Source: RBG-16-66-20 sp040752005
Lineage (GTDB): Bacteria > Pseudomonadota > Gammaproteobacteria > Burkholderiales > SG8-39
Assembly (NCBI GenBank): GCA_040752005.1
Contig: JBFMFX010000008.1
Coordinates: 62,001-126,000, forward strand
Reading direction: 5' to 3'
Length of the DNA stretch: 64,000 nucleotides
Shown: in pieces, positions 1 to 8,734 of the stretch
Numbering within the stretch: position 1 is the first letter of the stretch
Layout of the letters: each line of letters starts with the position of its first letter
Translations under genes and position numbers: made by a program
The notes under the pieces: model-generated
Databases searched by the model: none
What the model was told of the DNA's origin: nothing
What the model saw: only the letters and a program-made list of their open reading frames with translations

Positions 1-416
1 CCGCCGAGTGCATCGGCGACGGCTACTGGTTCGTCGAGCGCGCGGTCAAGTACGCGCGCGAGCGCGTGGTGTTCGACCGCCCGATCGGCCAGAACCAGGG
101 CGTGCAGTTTCCGATCGCCGAGTGCTACATGGAGATCGAGGCGGCCAACCTCATGCGCTACCGGGCAGCGGCGCTCTTTGACGCGCACAAGCACTGCGGG
201 GCGGAGGCGAACATGGCCAAGCACCTCGCCGCCAAGGCGTCCTGGGAGGCGGCCAACGTGTGCCTGCAGACCCACGGCGGCTTCGGCTTCGCCGCCGAGT
301 ACGACGTCGAGCGCAAGTTCCGCGAGACGCGCCTGTATCTGGTCGCGCCGATCTCGACCAACCTGATCCTGTCGTACATCGCCGAGCACGTGCTCGGGCT
401 GCCACGCTCGTTCTAG
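1..416 (+). CDS. acyl-CoA dehydrogenase, C-terminal part (5' end outside window)
   Basis: This is the last ~137 codons of a flavin-dependent acyl-CoA dehydrogenase; the frame is open from base 3 and stops at 414-416. The fragment carries the C-terminal helical domain with the family signatures FDRPIGQNQGVQFPIA and QTHGGFGFAAEYDVER. Such enzymes oxidise acyl-CoA to 2-enoyl-CoA and pass electrons to ETF. The segment that in many family members reads YEGTNEI is here LYLVAPISTN, so the usual C-terminal catalytic glutamate context is absent; this is seen in a subgroup of bacterial family members. The nearby enoyl-CoA hydratase-like and acyl-CoA ligase genes fit an acyl-CoA catabolic theme, although they are on the other strand. 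Substrate unknown. Confidence 0.9.
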   Translation, partial: AECIGDGYWFVERAVKYARERVVFDRPIGQNQGVQFPIAECYMEIEAANLMRYRAAALFDAHKHCGAEANMAKHLAAKASWEAANVCLQTHGGFGFAAEYDVERKFRETRLYLVAPISTNLILSYIAEHVLGLPRSF

Positions 417-525
417 CTTCGGGCGCCGTGGCCGCGCGCTCGCGCGAGCCGGCGCAGGCGCAGGAAGCGGGTCGAGATCGGATCAGGTGAGGTCGCGCGG
501 GGCGAGGGCTCCCCCGGTATCGCCG

Positions 526-3500
526 TCATGGCCCTCCGTCCCCGAGCACCGCTCCTGCGAAATCCTCCGCACCCAGAGGCCTGCCGAACAGATAGCCCTG
601 CGCCATGTCGCAGCCCCATCTGGCAAGGTGCTGCATCTGCTCCGGCGTCTCGACGCCCTCGGCCACCACCTCCATGCCGAGACGGTGAGCCATGTCTATG
701 ACCGCTCCGCAGATGGCGGCGCTGTCCTCGTCACCCGGCAGTCCCCTGACGAAGCTGCGGTCAATCTTCAACGCGTCAATGGGAAATCGCTTCAGATAGG
801 CGAGCGACGAGTAGCCGGTGCCGAAGTCGTCAATGGCGAGCCGGATCCCGAGGGCCTTGAGAGCCGCGACGCACCGCATCCCGGCCTCGACGTCCTCCAT
901 CATCGCGGTCTCCGTAATTTCCAGCTTGAGCATCGCCGGATCGAGCCGGGCGCCCGCGAGCGCCTCGCGCACCACTTCGACGAGCCTCGGGTCCCGGAAC
1001 TGGCGCGCCGAGATGTTCACCGACACGAACAGCGGCTCGCGCCGCCGCCGGTTCCACGCCGCCACCTGCTGGGCGGCCGTCGCCAGCACCCAGTGTCCGA
1101 GCGGCACGATCAGACCCGAGCCTTCGGCCACCGGAATGAACTCGCCCGGCGAGATCGCGCTGCCGTCCGCTCGGTGCCAGCGAATGAGCGCCTCCGCTCC
1201 GACCATCACGCCGCTTCCCAGCCTCACAATCGGCTGGTAGTGGAGCCTGAACTCATTCTCCTGCAGCGCCTGGCGCAGCGCCTGCTCCAGATGCACGAAG
1301 CGCACCACGCGCGCATTCATCTCCGCCGCGAAGAATCGGAAGCAGTCGCGCCCGTCCTCTTTCGCCCGGTAGAGCGCGGTATCCGCATGTTGCAGCAGGA
1401 TGGCCGCGTCACGGCCGTCCTTCGGATAGAGCGCGAGGCCGGCGCTCGCGCTGAGCACGAACTCGTGGGTATCCACCTTGAGCGGCGTGCTGACGGAGTT
1501 GAGCACCTTGCTCGCCACATGTGCCGCGTCTTCCTCACGTTTGAGATCGGCCAGCACGATCACGAACTCGTCGCCGCCTACGCGCGCCACGGTATCGCCA
1601 CTGCGTACCGCCCCCGCCAGTCGCGAGCCGATCGCGGCGATGACCCGGTCGCCGACCAGGTGACCGAAGCTGTCGTTGATCCGCTTGAGGTGATCCACGT
1701 CAAGATACATCACCGCCATCGGCTGCTGCGAGCGCTCGGCCTTCAGAACTGCCTGAGTCAGCCGATCTTTCAAGAGGTTGCGGTTCGGCAGCCCGGTGAG
1801 CGAGTCGTAGTTGGCGTTGCGCTCAATTTCCTCCTGATACCGGATGCGCTCGCTCACGTCGCTCGATATGCCGATGAAATGCGTCACGCGGCCTGCTTCG
1901 TCGCGCACCGGCGCCACCCGAATCTCGTTCCAGAACAGGGTCCCGTCCTTGCGATAGTCGCGGATCAGCGCGCTCGTCTCGCGCCCCTCGCGCACGGCCA
2001 CGCGCAGGGCTTCGACGCCCGGTTGATCGCGGTCTTCGCGGTGCAGCAAGCGTGGGTTGCGGCCGATGACTTCCTCTCGGGAGTAGCCGGTGATGCGCTC
2101 GAAGGCGGGGTTGACGTATACGATCTCCTGCCCGTGGTCGGTCGGCCGGGTGATCATCACCGAGTTGGCGCTCGATTCGAGCGCCCGCTCGAGCAGGCGG
2201 AGACTTTCCTCGGCGCGCCGCCGGCGCGTGACATCATGGAGCATCACGTACACGCCGACAACGCGACCTTGCTCGTCGCGATTCGGCACAAGGGACAGAT
2301 CCAGTTCGCGAAGGCTGCCGTCGGTCCGGCGCCGACGCCTGATCCGCGCCGTCACCGTTTCGCCGCCGAACGCGCGCGCAAGCCGCGGCTGCGCCTCGGC
2401 CCACTCGTCTGCGCCGATGATGTCTTGCAGCATCCGCCCTTCGAGCGCATCCAGTTTGCCGGCGTGGAACTCGGCGTATTGGCGATTCGCGTACTGCAGC
2501 CGACATTGCGAATCGAGATAGCAGATCATGGCCGGCACGTTGTCGAGAATCAGCCTGCGCTGCGCGAGGCTCGCGCGCAGTTCCTCTTCGGCGCGCTGGC
2601 GCTCGGTGATGTCCTGGACGATGGCGATGAAAACCGCTCGTCCGTCCATCGAGGATATCTGTAGCCGCACCTCTACCGGATAACGGCTGCCGTCCTTGCG
2701 CCGGTGGGTGGTGACGAAGGTCACGGCCTGCTGCTCCCCGCGGCGCAGCGGCGCAATCAGTCGCTCGAAGCTTGCCGGGTCGAACTCCGGCTTGAGGTCG
2801 AGTGGCGTGAGCGCGCGCAACTCATCCATCGAGTAGCCAAGGTTGCGGCGCGCGCCCTCGTTCACCTGTACGAATCTGAGCGTGTGCGCATCGAAGAGGT
2901 AGATTTCGTTGGACGATTCGTCGAGAATCCGGCCCAGTTGCGCGATCGTGCGCTCGCGCGCCCGCAGGTCTTCCGCCGCCCGCTTGGTGTCGGTCACATC
3001 ATGGGCGACGGTGAGTATGCAGGCCTGCCCGGCCAGCTCCAGCGGCCGCATCCAGCGCAGCACCTCTCGCACCTCTCCGCTGCGGCGGCGCAGCCGGCTG
3101 GCGAAGGCGTTCACCGCCCCTTCGGTGGCCAGCAGATCGAGCGCCCGGCTGCGTTCGCCCTCGTCTGGCCACAGGCCGAGTTGCGCGACCGTACGACCGA
3201 TCGCTTCTTCACGCCGCCAGCCGGTCAGTGCGCAGAAGGCATCATTGACCTCGACGAGCAGCCCGTCGTCCCTGCGGCTGATCGAGGTCGCAACCGGCGT
3301 CGCCGCGAACGCTGCCGCGAACTTCGCCTCGCTTTCGCGCAGCGCCGCCTCGGCGAGCTTGCGCGCCGTGATGTCGCGACCCACGCCGCGGTAGCCGCGG
3401 AACCGCCCCTTCTCGTCGAACACCGGCTTGCCGCTGATGCTCACCCACCGTATCGTGCCGTCCCGGCTCAGGCGCGAGTACTCGAAGTCCCTGAACTCCT

Positions 3501-4938
3501 CGTGCGCTTCGAGCTGGCGCCGGTGCTCGGCCCACTGCTCGGGCGAGAGCCGCTCCGCGTGGATTTCCCAGCGTGTTCGGCCGACGTAGTCCGCCGCCGC
3601 GCGCAGCGGCCAGGAACGGTCGGTCGGCGCGGCCGGAACTTCGACGAAGCGGAAGTTCTCGTCCTGTTCCCAGTACCAGTCGGAGGAAAGCTCGGCGAGC
3701 TCCCGAAATCGCGCCTCGCTCGCGGCGAGCGCCGCGTGCGCGTCCATGCGGTCGAGTTCGGCGCCTGCCCGCGCCGCAAAAATGCGCGTCACCGTGCGCA
3801 CCAGCCCTTCATCGGCCAGCGGCTTTACGTCCGCGATCGCGAGCAACCCGCGCGGTTCGCCCGCCTCCCCGCGGAACGCGACGCCATAGTACGCAGCGGC
3901 GCCAAGCGCCGCCAGTTGGCGATCCTCGGGATACACCCGCTGTGCGCCCTCGGATACGCAGATCTCGAACCGGTCGCGGACATCCGCGCACGGCGTGCCC
4001 GCGAGCGTGAATTCGAGCGGATCGGCATAATCCTCGCCGCTCCAGAACGCCAGCACGCGCACGCGCTCGAGGCGAGGCCCGACGAACCGGCCAACGAAGG
4101 CGTAACGTACCTCCAGCGCCCGGGCGAGGTTTTTCACCAGTGCCCGCAGGAAATTCTCGCCGGTTTCCGCCGCCGTCCCTTCGAGAATCGCGCGCAGCAA
4201 GCGTTCGGCCCGGATGCGCTCGCGCAGATCGCGTACACCGCAGCAGATCAGTCGCTCGGTGCCGAGCCGCACGGGGCCGAGGCTGATCTCCACGGGAATC
4301 TGCGTGCCGTCCTTGTGCAGCGCGACAAGCTCGCGCCCGGCGCCCATCGGTCGGGGTACAGGCGCGAGCGCGTACCGCGTGCGTTCGGCGGCGTGTCGCT
4401 CGCGAAGGTGCGCCGGAACGAGCGCCTCGACCGCCTTGCCCACAAGCTCCGCCTCGCGGTACCCGAGCAAGCTCTCGAGCAACCGGTTTGCATGCCGGAT
4501 CGCCCCGTCCGCGCCGACAAGCAGCATCGGATCCGGGGAAGATTCCAGCAGCGCCTGCAGCTCGCGCTGCTTCCATCTGCGACTGATGTCCAGTTCCCGA
4601 GCGATCGCCGGCACCAGGTGGTCGAGCCGCTCCTTGCTCAGCACCGCCCTTGCGCCTGCCGCGATGAGCTGCGCGTCGCGCCCTAGTTCTTCGGTTTCCG
4701 TCAAGGCGATGGCGGCGAGGTCGCCAGCCGATTCCTGAAGCAGCGCGAGGACCGCCCGCCAATCGGCTCCTGCGGACGCGACGTCAATCAGCAGCACGTC
4801 CCACTCTTCCTCGCTCACGGCCGCGCGCAGCTCGGCGAGATCGGCGACCATCCGCCGCCGGAGCGCAAAACCGCCGGCCAGCGCGGCGAGCGCAAGCCGC
4901 AAGATGTCCGTTTCCGGACCGATCTGCAGTACGCGCAA
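526..4938 (-). CDS. multi-PAS/GAF diguanylate cyclase-phosphodiesterase (GGDEF-EAL)
   Basis: A 1470-residue signalling protein predicted to make and/or degrade cyclic di-GMP. In order: a degenerate receiver-like N-terminal domain (about 1-120), a PAS domain, a GAF-like domain (about 250-400), five further PAS/PAC units (about 410-1030), a GGDEF domain with intact GGDEF near residue 1120, and an EAL domain. The EAL domain has EALIRW near 1250, NISARQ, DDFGTGYSS, KIDRSF and VAEGVET, so both catalytic sites look complete. No transmembrane segment is apparent, which suggests a cytoplasmic sensor. The chosen start is TTG at 4938, the most upstream start in the frame; later starts would cut into the receiver-like domain. 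Ligands of the PAS and GAF domains cannot be told from sequence. Confidence 0.9.
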   Translation of the reverse strand: MRVLQIGPETDILRLALAALAGGFALRRRMVADLAELRAAVSEEEWDVLLIDVASAGADWRAVLALLQESAGDLAAIALTETEELGRDAQLIAAGARAVLSKERLDHLVPAIARELDISRRWKQRELQALLESSPDPMLLVGADGAIRHANRLLESLLGYREAELVGKAVEALVPAHLRERHAAERTRYALAPVPRPMGAGRELVALHKDGTQIPVEISLGPVRLGTERLICCGVRDLRERIRAERLLRAILEGTAAETGENFLRALVKNLARALEVRYAFVGRFVGPRLERVRVLAFWSGEDYADPLEFTLAGTPCADVRDRFEICVSEGAQRVYPEDRQLAALGAAAYYGVAFRGEAGEPRGLLAIADVKPLADEGLVRTVTRIFAARAGAELDRMDAHAALAASEARFRELAELSSDWYWEQDENFRFVEVPAAPTDRSWPLRAAADYVGRTRWEIHAERLSPEQWAEHRRQLEAHEEFRDFEYSRLSRDGTIRWVSISGKPVFDEKGRFRGYRGVGRDITARKLAEAALRESEAKFAAAFAATPVATSISRRDDGLLVEVNDAFCALTGWRREEAIGRTVAQLGLWPDEGERSRALDLLATEGAVNAFASRLRRRSGEVREVLRWMRPLELAGQACILTVAHDVTDTKRAAEDLRARERTIAQLGRILDESSNEIYLFDAHTLRFVQVNEGARRNLGYSMDELRALTPLDLKPEFDPASFERLIAPLRRGEQQAVTFVTTHRRKDGSRYPVEVRLQISSMDGRAVFIAIVQDITERQRAEEELRASLAQRRLILDNVPAMICYLDSQCRLQYANRQYAEFHAGKLDALEGRMLQDIIGADEWAEAQPRLARAFGGETVTARIRRRRRTDGSLRELDLSLVPNRDEQGRVVGVYVMLHDVTRRRRAEESLRLLERALESSANSVMITRPTDHGQEIVYVNPAFERITGYSREEVIGRNPRLLHREDRDQPGVEALRVAVREGRETSALIRDYRKDGTLFWNEIRVAPVRDEAGRVTHFIGISSDVSERIRYQEEIERNANYDSLTGLPNRNLLKDRLTQAVLKAERSQQPMAVMYLDVDHLKRINDSFGHLVGDRVIAAIGSRLAGAVRSGDTVARVGGDEFVIVLADLKREEDAAHVASKVLNSVSTPLKVDTHEFVLSASAGLALYPKDGRDAAILLQHADTALYRAKEDGRDCFRFFAAEMNARVVRFVHLEQALRQALQENEFRLHYQPIVRLGSGVMVGAEALIRWHRADGSAISPGEFIPVAEGSGLIVPLGHWVLATAAQQVAAWNRRRREPLFVSVNISARQFRDPRLVEVVREALAGARLDPAMLKLEITETAMMEDVEAGMRCVAALKALGIRLAIDDFGTGYSSLAYLKRFPIDALKIDRSFVRGLPGDEDSAAICGAVIDMAHRLGMEVVAEGVETPEQMQHLARWGCDMAQGYLFGRPLGAEDFAGAVLGDGGP

Positions 4939-5242
4939 CGGCGCGCGATTACCGACGGAAAATTGGCTGCGAACCAGTCAGTCGCCCCCCACAGAGGCGA
5001 GGATCAAACGACCGACGAAGACAAACGACCGCAGCCTGCGATGCAGCTCGCAGCGGCGCCGACTGACCGACGATCCGGCGCCATGGTGGTAGGGCGACGC
5101 GGCGAAGCCGGCAAGGGCGCTGCCTGCTGAACCGCCGCCAGCGCGAGCGGCAATGCAGCGCCGATCGCGCAATCCGCTTCGGGGCGGACTCTTCAGCTCC
5201 TGTTCCCGGCGCGCCGATCGCGCCTCAAGCCACGGCAATCGG
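4939..5242. other. 304-bp intergenic region, nothing recognised
   Basis: Between the start of the GGDEF-EAL gene and the stop of the enoyl-CoA hydratase-like gene, both on the minus strand. It holds no convincing gene, RNA or terminator. A short minus-strand open frame (4978-5238) has no recognisable motif and a composition typical of chance frames in this G+C-rich DNA. The region should contain the promoter and leader of the downstream signalling gene, but I could not place a -10 box with confidence. Confidence 0.5.
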
Positions 5243-6037
5243 CTATTTCCTCCACGCCGGCGCGCGCTTCTCGATGAACGCGCACATGCCTTCGCGGCCT
5301 TCGGGGTGCGCGAAATCGGCGGCGATCACCTCGCCGGCGATCGCGTAGGCGCGCTCGAGCGGCATCTCCATCTGCTGGTAAAAAGCGCGCTTGCCGGCGG
5401 CGACCGTCGCCGCGGGCTTGGCCGCGAGCGCGCGCGCGAGCGCCTCGGTCGCCGCATCCAGCTCCGCGTCCGGCACCACGCGGTTGACGAGGCCCCAGGC
5501 GAGCGCCTGGCGCGCGTCTATCGGATCGCCGGTGAGCAGCATCTCCAGCGCGTGCTTGCGCAGCAGGTTCCGCCCGATCGCCACGCCCGGCGTCGAGCAG
5601 AAGAATCCCCAGTTCACGCCCGGGGCGACGAACTTCGCGCTCTCGGCGGCGACCGCGAGGTCGCACTGCGCGACCAGCTGGCAGCCGGCGGCGGCGGCGG
5701 CGCCCTGCACCTTGGCGATCACCGGCTGCGGCAGCTTCGGGATCGCCGCCATCATGCGGCTGCAGCGCTCGAAAAGGCGCGCGATCGCCGGCTGCTCGCC
5801 GAGCGCGCGGATCTCCTTCAGGTCGTGGCCGGCGCAAAAGCCCCTGCCGCGCGCGGCGATCACCACCACGCGCACCGCCCTGTCCTCGGCGATCGCGTCG
5901 AACGCCGACTGCAGCGCGCCGATCATCTCGCTCGTGAGCAGATTCATCTGCTGCGGCCGGTTGAGCGTGAGCGTCGCCACGCCCTCGCGGTCCTCGCGTA
6001 GCAGCACCGGCTCTCCGGTTTGCGGAACTGCGCTCAT
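5243..6037 (-). CDS. enoyl-CoA hydratase/isomerase family protein (ECHDC3-like)
   Basis: A 264-residue crotonase-fold protein. Visible family elements are LTLNRPQQMNLL, the oxyanion-hole segment ARGRGFCAGHDLKE, the glycine-rich VQGAAAAAGCQLVAQCDLA, and FVAPGVNWGFFCSTPG. Where active hydratases carry catalytic glutamates, this protein has the VNWGFFCSTPG pattern seen in ECHDC3-like members, so true hydratase activity is uncertain. The start at 6037 has a good ribosome site (AAGGAGA just upstream). It lies 22 bp after the stop of the acyl-CoA ligase gene, so the two are probably co-transcribed, ligase first. The reaction catalysed is inferred only from the fold. Confidence 0.85.
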   Translation of the reverse strand: MSAVPQTGEPVLLREDREGVATLTLNRPQQMNLLTSEMIGALQSAFDAIAEDRAVRVVVIAARGRGFCAGHDLKEIRALGEQPAIARLFERCSRMMAAIPKLPQPVIAKVQGAAAAAGCQLVAQCDLAVAAESAKFVAPGVNWGFFCSTPGVAIGRNLLRKHALEMLLTGDPIDARQALAWGLVNRVVPDAELDAATEALARALAAKPAATVAAGKRAFYQQMEMPLERAYAIAGEVIAADFAHPEGREGMCAFIEKRAPAWRK

Positions 6038-6059
6038 CGTCTCTCCTTTGCCTTCGGCA

Positions 6060-7709
6060 TCAGGTGTCTATCGCCGCCGCCGATTTCGCTCTCTCGCGCA
6101 GGACGAACTTCTGGATCTTGCCGGTGGAGGTCTTCGGCAGCTCTCCGAACACCACCGCGCGCGGCGCCTTGAAGTGCGCCAGGTGCTCGCGGCAGAAAGC
6201 GATGATCTCGGCCTCGGTCGCCCGCGCGCCCGGCTTCAGTTCCACGTAGGCGCACGGCGTCTCGCCCCACTTCGGGTCAGGCCTGGCCACCACCGCGGCG
6301 GCGAGCACCGCCGGATGGCGATACAGCACGTCCTCGACCTCAAGCGAGGAGATGTTCTCGCCGCCCGAGATGATGATGTCCTTGGAGCGGTCCTTGATCT
6401 TGATGTAGCCGTCGGGGTGCAGCACCGCGAGGTCGCCGGAGTGGAACCATCCGCCGGCGAACGCCTTCTGCGTCGCGGCCGGGTTCTTCAGGTACCCCTT
6501 CATCGTGATGTTGCCGCGGAACATGATCTCGCCCATCGTCTCGCCGTCGGCGGGCACCGGCTTCATCGTCTGCGGATCCATCACCGCAAGGCCCTCCTCC
6601 ATCAGGTAGCGCACGCCCTGGCGGCCGTTCAGGCGCGTCCTCTCGGCGATGTCGAGGTGCGCCCACTCCTCGTGCTTGGCGCACACCGTCGCCGGCCCGT
6701 ACACCTCGGTGAGCCCGTAGACGTGCGTGAGGTCGAAGCCCATGCGTTCCATGCCCTCGATCATCGCCGCGGGCGGCGCCGCCGCCGCGACCATCGCATG
6801 GACCTTGTGCGAGATGCCGCGCTTCATTTCCTCCGGCGCGTTGATGAGCGTCGAGTGCACGATCGGCGCGCCGCAGTAGTGGGTGACGCGGTGCTCGCGG
6901 ATCGCGTCGAAAATCGCCTTCGCCTCCACCTTGCGCAGGCAGACGTTGGTGCCGGCGTTGGCCGCCATCGTCCATGGAAAGCACCAGCCGTTGCAGTGGA
7001 ACATCGGCAGGGTCCAGAGGTACACCGAGTGATGCGGCATGCCCCAGGTGACGATGTTGCAGATCGCGTTCAGATACGCGCCGCGGTGGTGATACACCAC
7101 GCCCTTCGGGTCGCCGGTGGTGCCGGAGGTATAGTTGAGCGCGATCGCGTCCCACTCGTCCTCGGGCCAGCGCCAGGCGAACTCCGGATCGCCGCCCGCG
7201 ATGAACGCCTCGTAGTCGGTCTCGCCCAGGCGCCTGCCCTCGCCGCGGTATTCCGGGTCGTCCACGTCCACCACGAACGGACGCGCCTTTACCTTCGCCA
7301 GCGCCCGCTCGATCGTCGGCGCGAACTCGCGGTCGGTGAGCAGCACCTTCGCCTCGCCGTGATTCAGCATGAACGCGATCGCGTCGGCATCGAGCCGCGT
7401 ATTCAGCGTGTTGAGCACCGCCCCGGTCATCGGCACGCCGAAGTGGCATTCGTACATCTCCGGGGTGTTGGCGAGCATCGCCGCCACGGTGTCGCCGCGG
7501 CCGATGCCGCGCGCCGCGAGCGCCGAGGCAAGGCGCCGGCAGCGCGCGTAGGTCTCGGCCCAGGTGAAGCGGCGCGCGCCGTGGATGACGGCGGTGCGCC
7601 TCGGGTACACGTACGCCGCGCGCTCGATGAAGCCGAGCGGCGTGAGCGGCGCGTAGTTGGCCGGATTGCGATCGAGGTCCCCGTCGTACGGGTTGGCGGC
7701 TGCGATCAT
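6060..7709 (-). CDS. acyl-CoA synthetase (AMP-forming), medium/methylthiopropionyl-CoA ligase type
   Basis: A 549-residue member of the ANL adenylating superfamily: activates a carboxylic acid with ATP and joins it to coenzyme A. Motifs in order: the AMP-binding YTSGTTGDPKGVVYHHRG (about residue 190), GLTEVYGP (about 330), the hinge SGDLAVLHPDGYIKIKDRSK, SGGENISSLEVE, and the C-terminal lysine region KTSTGKIQKF. The overall style resembles DmdB and medium-chain acyl-CoA ligases, but the substrate cannot be fixed. The frame stays open well upstream (to 8159), but similarity to the family begins only at MIAAANPYDG, so ATG 7707-7709 is the start. A TATACT box lies 9 nt upstream of it. It heads an operon with the enoyl-CoA hydratase-like gene. 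Confidence 0.88.
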   Translation of the reverse strand: MIAAANPYDGDLDRNPANYAPLTPLGFIERAAYVYPRRTAVIHGARRFTWAETYARCRRLASALAARGIGRGDTVAAMLANTPEMYECHFGVPMTGAVLNTLNTRLDADAIAFMLNHGEAKVLLTDREFAPTIERALAKVKARPFVVDVDDPEYRGEGRRLGETDYEAFIAGGDPEFAWRWPEDEWDAIALNYTSGTTGDPKGVVYHHRGAYLNAICNIVTWGMPHHSVYLWTLPMFHCNGWCFPWTMAANAGTNVCLRKVEAKAIFDAIREHRVTHYCGAPIVHSTLINAPEEMKRGISHKVHAMVAAAAPPAAMIEGMERMGFDLTHVYGLTEVYGPATVCAKHEEWAHLDIAERTRLNGRQGVRYLMEEGLAVMDPQTMKPVPADGETMGEIMFRGNITMKGYLKNPAATQKAFAGGWFHSGDLAVLHPDGYIKIKDRSKDIIISGGENISSLEVEDVLYRHPAVLAAAVVARPDPKWGETPCAYVELKPGARATEAEIIAFCREHLAHFKAPRAVVFGELPKTSTGKIQKFVLRERAKSAAAIDT

Positions 7710-7718
7710 GGCGGGGAA

Positions 7719-7724
7719 AGTATA
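7719..7724 (-). promoter_or_regulatory. -10 box of the acyl-CoA ligase operon
   Basis: TATACT on the minus strand, 9 nt before the ATG at 7709. The transcript would begin almost at the start codon, leaving little or no leader, and no Shine-Dalgarno sequence is visible in the gap. No clear -35 box was found. Confidence 0.5.
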
Positions 7725-7865
7725 GCCTCCGCGAGGGCGCGATGTCCGGCACGCGCGCGGATTCGAGGGGTTCGCGTGCCGACCGCGCCGTCTGGCGCGC
7801 GACGCTCCGCGGGACGCTCGGCCGGCTGCTTCGCTCGGTGGCGATCGCCGCGCCGAGGCGCCGCG

Positions 7866-8680
7866 GTGAGCTTCAGGGTTTCCCGTGCCCTCTGCGCTAC
7901 GATTGCGACCGCATGGGGGCTCTTTTACCGGTCGCGCGCGATGCTCCCGGGCCCGGGCGATCGAGGAACTGGCCCGTGAGACTCGGATTTCTGCCCTCGG
8001 CCGGGGCGGGCCAGCCGGTCGGCGAGGAGCGTCGCATCCTGGTTCCGCACCGGCCGCCACCCGCGCGCTGCAGCCTGAGCTTCGAATAGCGCGTGAGAAT
8101 CGCGCGGTTTCTTCTGGCGTTCCTCGCGCTCGGTCTTGCGCGGCCGCACGTGGGCGCAAGCTCGATGGGCGGCCATGTCGCGCTCACATGGGCGGCGCTC
8201 TACCCGCGGGAGGTGGCGAGCCTGTGGCTGCTCGCCCCAGGTGGCCTGTGGAGCGCCCCAGCGAGCGAGGCGCGGCGCATGATCGAGCGCGAAGGCCGCA
8301 ATCCGCTGCTGCCGCAAAGCGAGGAAGACTTCGCGCGCCTTGCCGCGCTGGTCGCGCACGATGCGCCTTACGTGCCGCGGCCGCTCCTCGATGCGATGGC
8401 GCACCGGAGGCTCGCTCATTGCGAGCTGGAAAGGCGCATCTTCGGCCAGCTGGTCGCCGACTCGGTCGAAGCGCGCATCCGCGGGCTGGCGACTCCGGCG
8501 CTCGCGGTCTGGGGCGAGCGCGACCGCGTCATCCATCCGGCCGCGGCGGAGGTTCTGCGCGGCCTGATGCCGCAGGTGCGCGTTGCGCTCATGCCCGAGG
8601 TCGGCCATCTGCCGATGATCGAGCGGCCGGCGGATGCCGCCGCCGAGTATCTGAGGTTTCGCGCAAGTCTCGCGAATTGA
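7866..8680 (+). pseudogene. alpha/beta hydrolase, frameshifted and internally deleted
   Basis: The downstream part (from about 8093) is a good alpha/beta-hydrolase C-terminal two thirds: nucleophile-elbow region GASSMGGHVAL, acid residue in VWGERDRVIHP, and catalytic histidine in PEVGHLPMIERP. The usual elbow is GxSxG; here an extra serine disturbs it (GASSMGG). The N-terminal anchor seems to lie upstream in two other frames: 7866 onward (SFRVSRALCATIATAWGLFYRSRAM) and then a +1 shift into SRARAIEELARETRIS. The strands between (the usual HGF oxyanion region) are missing, and an in-frame TAG at 8087-8089 precedes the last part. I read it as a decayed lipase/esterase-like gene. A separate short gene starting GTG 8093 is possible but would lack the oxyanion strand. 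Confidence 0.6.
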
Positions 8681-8694
8681 CGGCGCCTGACATT

Positions 8695-8724
8695 ATGTTT
8701 AAGGTTCTTCGTACCGTTAAACAT
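8695..8724. promoter_or_regulatory. inverted repeat upstream of the HTH-CysNC gene (candidate operator)
   Basis: ATGTTTAA at 8695-8702 is mirrored by TTAAACAT at 8717-8724, a perfect 8-bp inverted repeat separated by 14 bp, in an unusually A+T-rich patch directly upstream of the start at 8735. Because the downstream protein has an N-terminal helix-turn-helix, an autoregulatory operator is a reasonable guess. It could instead be a hairpin marking the end of the decayed hydrolase gene. Confidence 0.35.
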
Positions 8725-8734
8725 TTGTCACGAG

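Noticed and set aside
487..2664. Long open frame antisense to the PAS-GGDEF-EAL gene
   Set aside because: It mirrors a clearly conserved gene on the other strand; G+C-rich codon bias routinely creates such long shadow frames. No domain is recognisable in it. The same applies to the long frames antisense to the ABC transporter, ppiD, lon and clpX genes.
5080..5130. Cyclic di-GMP (GEMM) riboswitch-like stretch GGGCGACGC...GAAGCC upstream of a GGDEF-EAL gene
   Set aside because: It is on the wrong strand for the adjacent gene, and the required paired P1 and the CAAACC/tetraloop part are absent.
4978..5238. Minus-strand 86-codon frame between the GGDEF-EAL and hydratase-like genes
   Set aside because: No ribosome site, no family resemblance, Arg/Ala-rich composition typical of random frames here.
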